A stretch of 64,000 nucleotides of DNA, taken from positions 5,136,001 to 5,200,000 of the forward strand of contig JADJBV010000001.1 of the NCBI GenBank assembly GCA_016703535.1. The letters run 5' to 3'. This DNA comes from Deltaproteobacteria bacterium. GTDB lineage: Bacteria > Myxococcota > Kuafuiibacteriia > Kuafuiibacteriales > Kuafuiibacteriaceae. A program made the translations under genes and the position numbers. A model generated the notes under the pieces. It was not told the origin of the DNA and made no database searches. It was given only the letters and a program-made list of their open reading frames with translations. Within the stretch, counting starts at the first letter, position 1; the number at the start of each line of letters is the position of its first letter. Shown here piece by piece: positions 61,782 to 64,000 of the stretch.

Positions 61782-63860
61782 TCAGAAGTTGGGGATGGTG
61801 CACAGGTGAGTGGAGGCGCTGCAGAACTGGGGTGAGGTGCAGCCGGTCTCTTCGCAGGGCACCACACACTCGGCCTCAGCGGCGTTGCAAACCAGGCCCG
61901 CGTCACAACCTCCGCAGGCGTCGGTCGGCGGCGGCAGCTGGCCGGGTTCGCCGCAGCCCGCGGTGTCGGGCAAACACACCAACCCCGGATCACACACCAC
62001 CTCCCCACAACCCGGACGGCACTCGACCAGATCCGAGTCGGGGGCACAGGCGCTCCCGACCTCACAGTGATCACACCCTTCGTCGGGGGTGCCCGGGTTG
62101 TTGGCCCAGTCCCACTTCCGATAGCCGACCACGATCTCGTCCCCCTTCTTGGGGAGCGCATCGCCATAGAAGACGATCCGGTTGTTGACCGCGTCGTAGT
62201 CGAAGCCGTTGGTGCGGCTGCGCGGGATCACCCGACCGCTGCCGGGTTGGCCGATGGCCACCTTCAAGGTCGCCGAGGCGGGGATCGCCGAAAGTTGGTA
62301 GCTGCTGGCGATGCCGGTCGCGGCCCGGGCCACGTCCTCCAGGTTCTGGCGCATGTCACCGCAGAGGGAGCCAAACTGGCCGCCAGTGGCGTTGGCGACC
62401 TCCACGTATCCTTGGCCCGGTTCGAAGTCGTCTCGGGTGCGAGACTGCTGGCAGCCGTTGGGCAGGTCACCGACGATCGCGAAGCTGACGATGTTGCGGC
62501 GCCGATATTCGGCGATGAAGTCGTCAATCACCACGTCGCCGCCCGCGCAATATTGGTTGCGGGGTTCGGGTTCGTTGGGGCATCGGCCACAGGCCGCGCA
62601 CTCTACCGTCTGATCGCGTTCGTCCGACATGTAGATGACGATCTTGGACGCGTCGTCCCGGACCTTCCGCGGATCGGCGGTGGCGCCGGGTGCGGTGCCT
62701 GGGGAGGCCCGATCGAAGGCCAAAAGTGCGGTCTCCAGGCCTGGCTCCCAACCACCTTGGGCGCCGACCACCACGTCATCTCGGAACTGATCGAGGTCGT
62801 TGGTGAAGCCTTCACCCTCGAGCCGTCCCCGTTGGTTGCTGCTCTGATTCTGGGCGAAGGTCCGGGCCACACCCAAACGATAGTCGACGCCGCCCGAGGT
62901 CAAGATCTCGGCCATCGCGTCGGCGGCTTGGCGCACCGCCATCTGGTCGTCCTCCATCGAGCCCGAGTCGTCGATCACCCAGAGGATGTCGGCCTTGGCC
63001 CGTTCGGTGGCCACGAAGGGATCACAGACGTGCCGGGTGAAGCTGCCGTGTCGGGCCACGTTGGTGCCGTCGGTCAACTCGTCGACCCGAATCAAGGCCG
63101 GATCGGTGCTGTTCCCCAACGCCACCGCGGCGACCAACACCACCAAACTTGGGCTGCGATAAATGGTGAGGAGGTTGACCGTGGCCTCGGTCCCCGAGCC
63201 GCCGCCGGGGCCCAAAGTCCCGGTCAACGCCGCGCCGTTGAGGAGTCCGCTGCTGAGTTGGTTGACCAACCCCCGGGCCGTGGTCGCCTGCACCTCCAGC
63301 TTGTAGCTGGCCTGTTCGGCCGCAAAACCTTCGGCGGTGGTGAAGGCTCGGGTTCGCTGGCCGGTGATCTGTCCGAGGCGGCTGATCACCGTCCGTTGTT
63401 CGAAGTCCCGCTGGGCCGAGGGGGTGCCCACCCCGTTGGCGGGGCGTTTGCCGATCAAGGCTGCCGCCACGTCGAGATCGGGGTCGGCGAAGGTGGCGCC
63501 CGGCGCTCGACCGTCGGCGGTGCGGAGCATCGAGCGTTCGCTGACCTTGGCGTCCATCAAGAGCAACGCGTCGGCGCCGACCACGTCGAAGACAAAAAAC
63601 GGGCGATCGTTGACCTTGCTGCAGGCCAGGGCCTCGACCTCCCGATCGTCGGGGATCCCGTCGCCGTCGGTGTCGGAGGCGTTGGGGTTGGTCTCGCCGG
63701 GATCGATGGTCCCGTTCTGGTTACGGTCCTCGGACTGATCCGGGATGGCGTCCGAGTCGGTGTCGACCTGATCGGCGGGCAACGTTTCCTTGCTGCAGGC
63801 GGGGAGGAGGGCAAAAAGAGCCCCGAAGGCCAGGGGAGTGAACCAAGGTCGCAACATCAC
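61782..63860 (-). CDS. VWA-domain surface lipoprotein with TSP3-like calcium repeats
   Basis: 692 aa, lipobox LLPAC. Residues ~33-75 are thrombospondin type 3-like acidic repeats (DTDSDAIPDQSEDRNQNG, then DTDGDGIPDD) that bind calcium in other proteins. A VWA domain begins near 295 with intact DILWVIDDSGSM. A later module (ASATLKVAIGQPGSGRVIPR, then YDAVNNRIVFYGDALPKKGDEIVVGY) is shared with the giant lipoprotein at 35117-38635. The C-terminal ~100 residues are Cys-rich (CDHCEVGSAC, CGGCDAGLVC). It is probably adhesive or a surface sensor. No enzymatic motif was seen. Confidence 0.85.
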   Translation of the reverse strand: MMLRPWFTPLAFGALFALLPACSKETLPADQVDTDSDAIPDQSEDRNQNGTIDPGETNPNASDTDGDGIPDDREVEALACSKVNDRPFFVFDVVGADALLLMDAKVSERSMLRTADGRAPGATFADPDLDVAAALIGKRPANGVGTPSAQRDFEQRTVISRLGQITGQRTRAFTTAEGFAAEQASYKLEVQATTARGLVNQLSSGLLNGAALTGTLGPGGGSGTEATVNLLTIYRSPSLVVLVAAVALGNSTDPALIRVDELTDGTNVARHGSFTRHVCDPFVATERAKADILWVIDDSGSMEDDQMAVRQAADAMAEILTSGGVDYRLGVARTFAQNQSSNQRGRLEGEGFTNDLDQFRDDVVVGAQGGWEPGLETALLAFDRASPGTAPGATADPRKVRDDASKIVIYMSDERDQTVECAACGRCPNEPEPRNQYCAGGDVVIDDFIAEYRRRNIVSFAIVGDLPNGCQQSRTRDDFEPGQGYVEVANATGGQFGSLCGDMRQNLEDVARAATGIASSYQLSAIPASATLKVAIGQPGSGRVIPRSRTNGFDYDAVNNRIVFYGDALPKKGDEIVVGYRKWDWANNPGTPDEGCDHCEVGSACAPDSDLVECRPGCGEVVCDPGLVCLPDTAGCGEPGQLPPPTDACGGCDAGLVCNAAEAECVVPCEETGCTSPQFCSASTHLCTIPNF

Positions 63861-63965
63861 CCGAAAGGTGGTCGCAAGCGCGAGGCCACCAAGGCGGGCC
63901 TGGATCTTTTGAAGCTGGGGAGTGCGGACTGAGGGACCGGGTCACCAGGCCCTGATTCCTGGGCT

Positions 63966-63987
63966 CCTGAGGCAGCGACGCCTCAGG
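63966..63987. terminator. Hairpin near the right edge
   Basis: Perfect 8-bp stem CCTGAGGC/GCCTCAGG with a 6-base loop. It is probably the end of a gene to the right or part of the upstream region of the VWA gene. The rest of 63861-64000 shows no supported gene. Confidence 0.35.
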
Positions 63988-64000
63988 CGGTCGGCGGCGG

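Overview
The window is high-GC DNA with dense, mostly bacterial chromosomal genes. I see no phage, insertion sequence, plasmid or CRISPR signature. The gene style points to Myxococcota or a closely related former deltaproteobacterial lineage. Evidence for this is the many lipoproteins with Asp-Ala-Gly rich linkers after the lipobox, choice-of-anchor-D and Cys-rich repeat proteins, a Hanks-type Ser/Thr kinase fused to DUF4388, PEGA and HEAT-repeat proteins, and paired minor-pilin operons. No genus-level call is possible from this sequence alone.

Layout. 0-3.4 kb: 3' end of a copper-type P-ATPase, then rsgA, a Nudix hydrolase and a lipoprotein on the minus strand. 3.5 kb: tRNA-Lys(UUU). 3.7-9.8 kb: a transglutaminase-like lipoprotein, dctA with a GAF-GAF histidine kinase, and a probable outer-membrane barrel. 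9.9-13.6 kb: ohr-ohrR and DNA polymerase I, whose proofreading site looks inactive. 13.7-20.9 kb: a signalling block made of a Ser/Thr kinase-MshEN-receiver-DUF4388 fusion, a degenerate HD-GYP protein and a HEAT-repeat protein. The last two share an N-terminal module. 21-24 kb: an asparagine synthase-like amidotransferase and a FemAB-like protein of the exosortase/EPS type.

24-35 kb: two tandem minor-pilin operons (fimT-pilV-pilW-pilX each). The first continues into pilY1 and a membrane PEGA protein. Each operon begins with the same 98-bp leader (about 84 of 98 bases identical by hand count). An RpoH-like sigma factor with a long low-complexity N-terminus lies just upstream of the second operon. 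35-47.7 kb: surface lipoproteins, an S1-domain protein, and an NAD(P)HX repair enzyme with tsaE.

47.8-64 kb: an SCP2-like and an unknown protein pair, an orphan molybdopterin subunit, pal, class I aldolase, a helical-repeat protein, an amidase/TolB-like pair, a PEGA protein, a SWIM-SNF2 helicase and a VWA lipoprotein. A 16-bp palindrome (TGCAAGCTGRCTTGCA type) recurs five times between 44.5 and 61.2 kb.

The most promising material for new biology is the 13.7-20.9 kb signalling block, which looks like a c-di-GMP-linked kinase/scaffold module. Next come the duplicated pilin operons with their shared leader, and the dispersed palindrome. All functional statements come from reading motifs by eye, and no database search was run.
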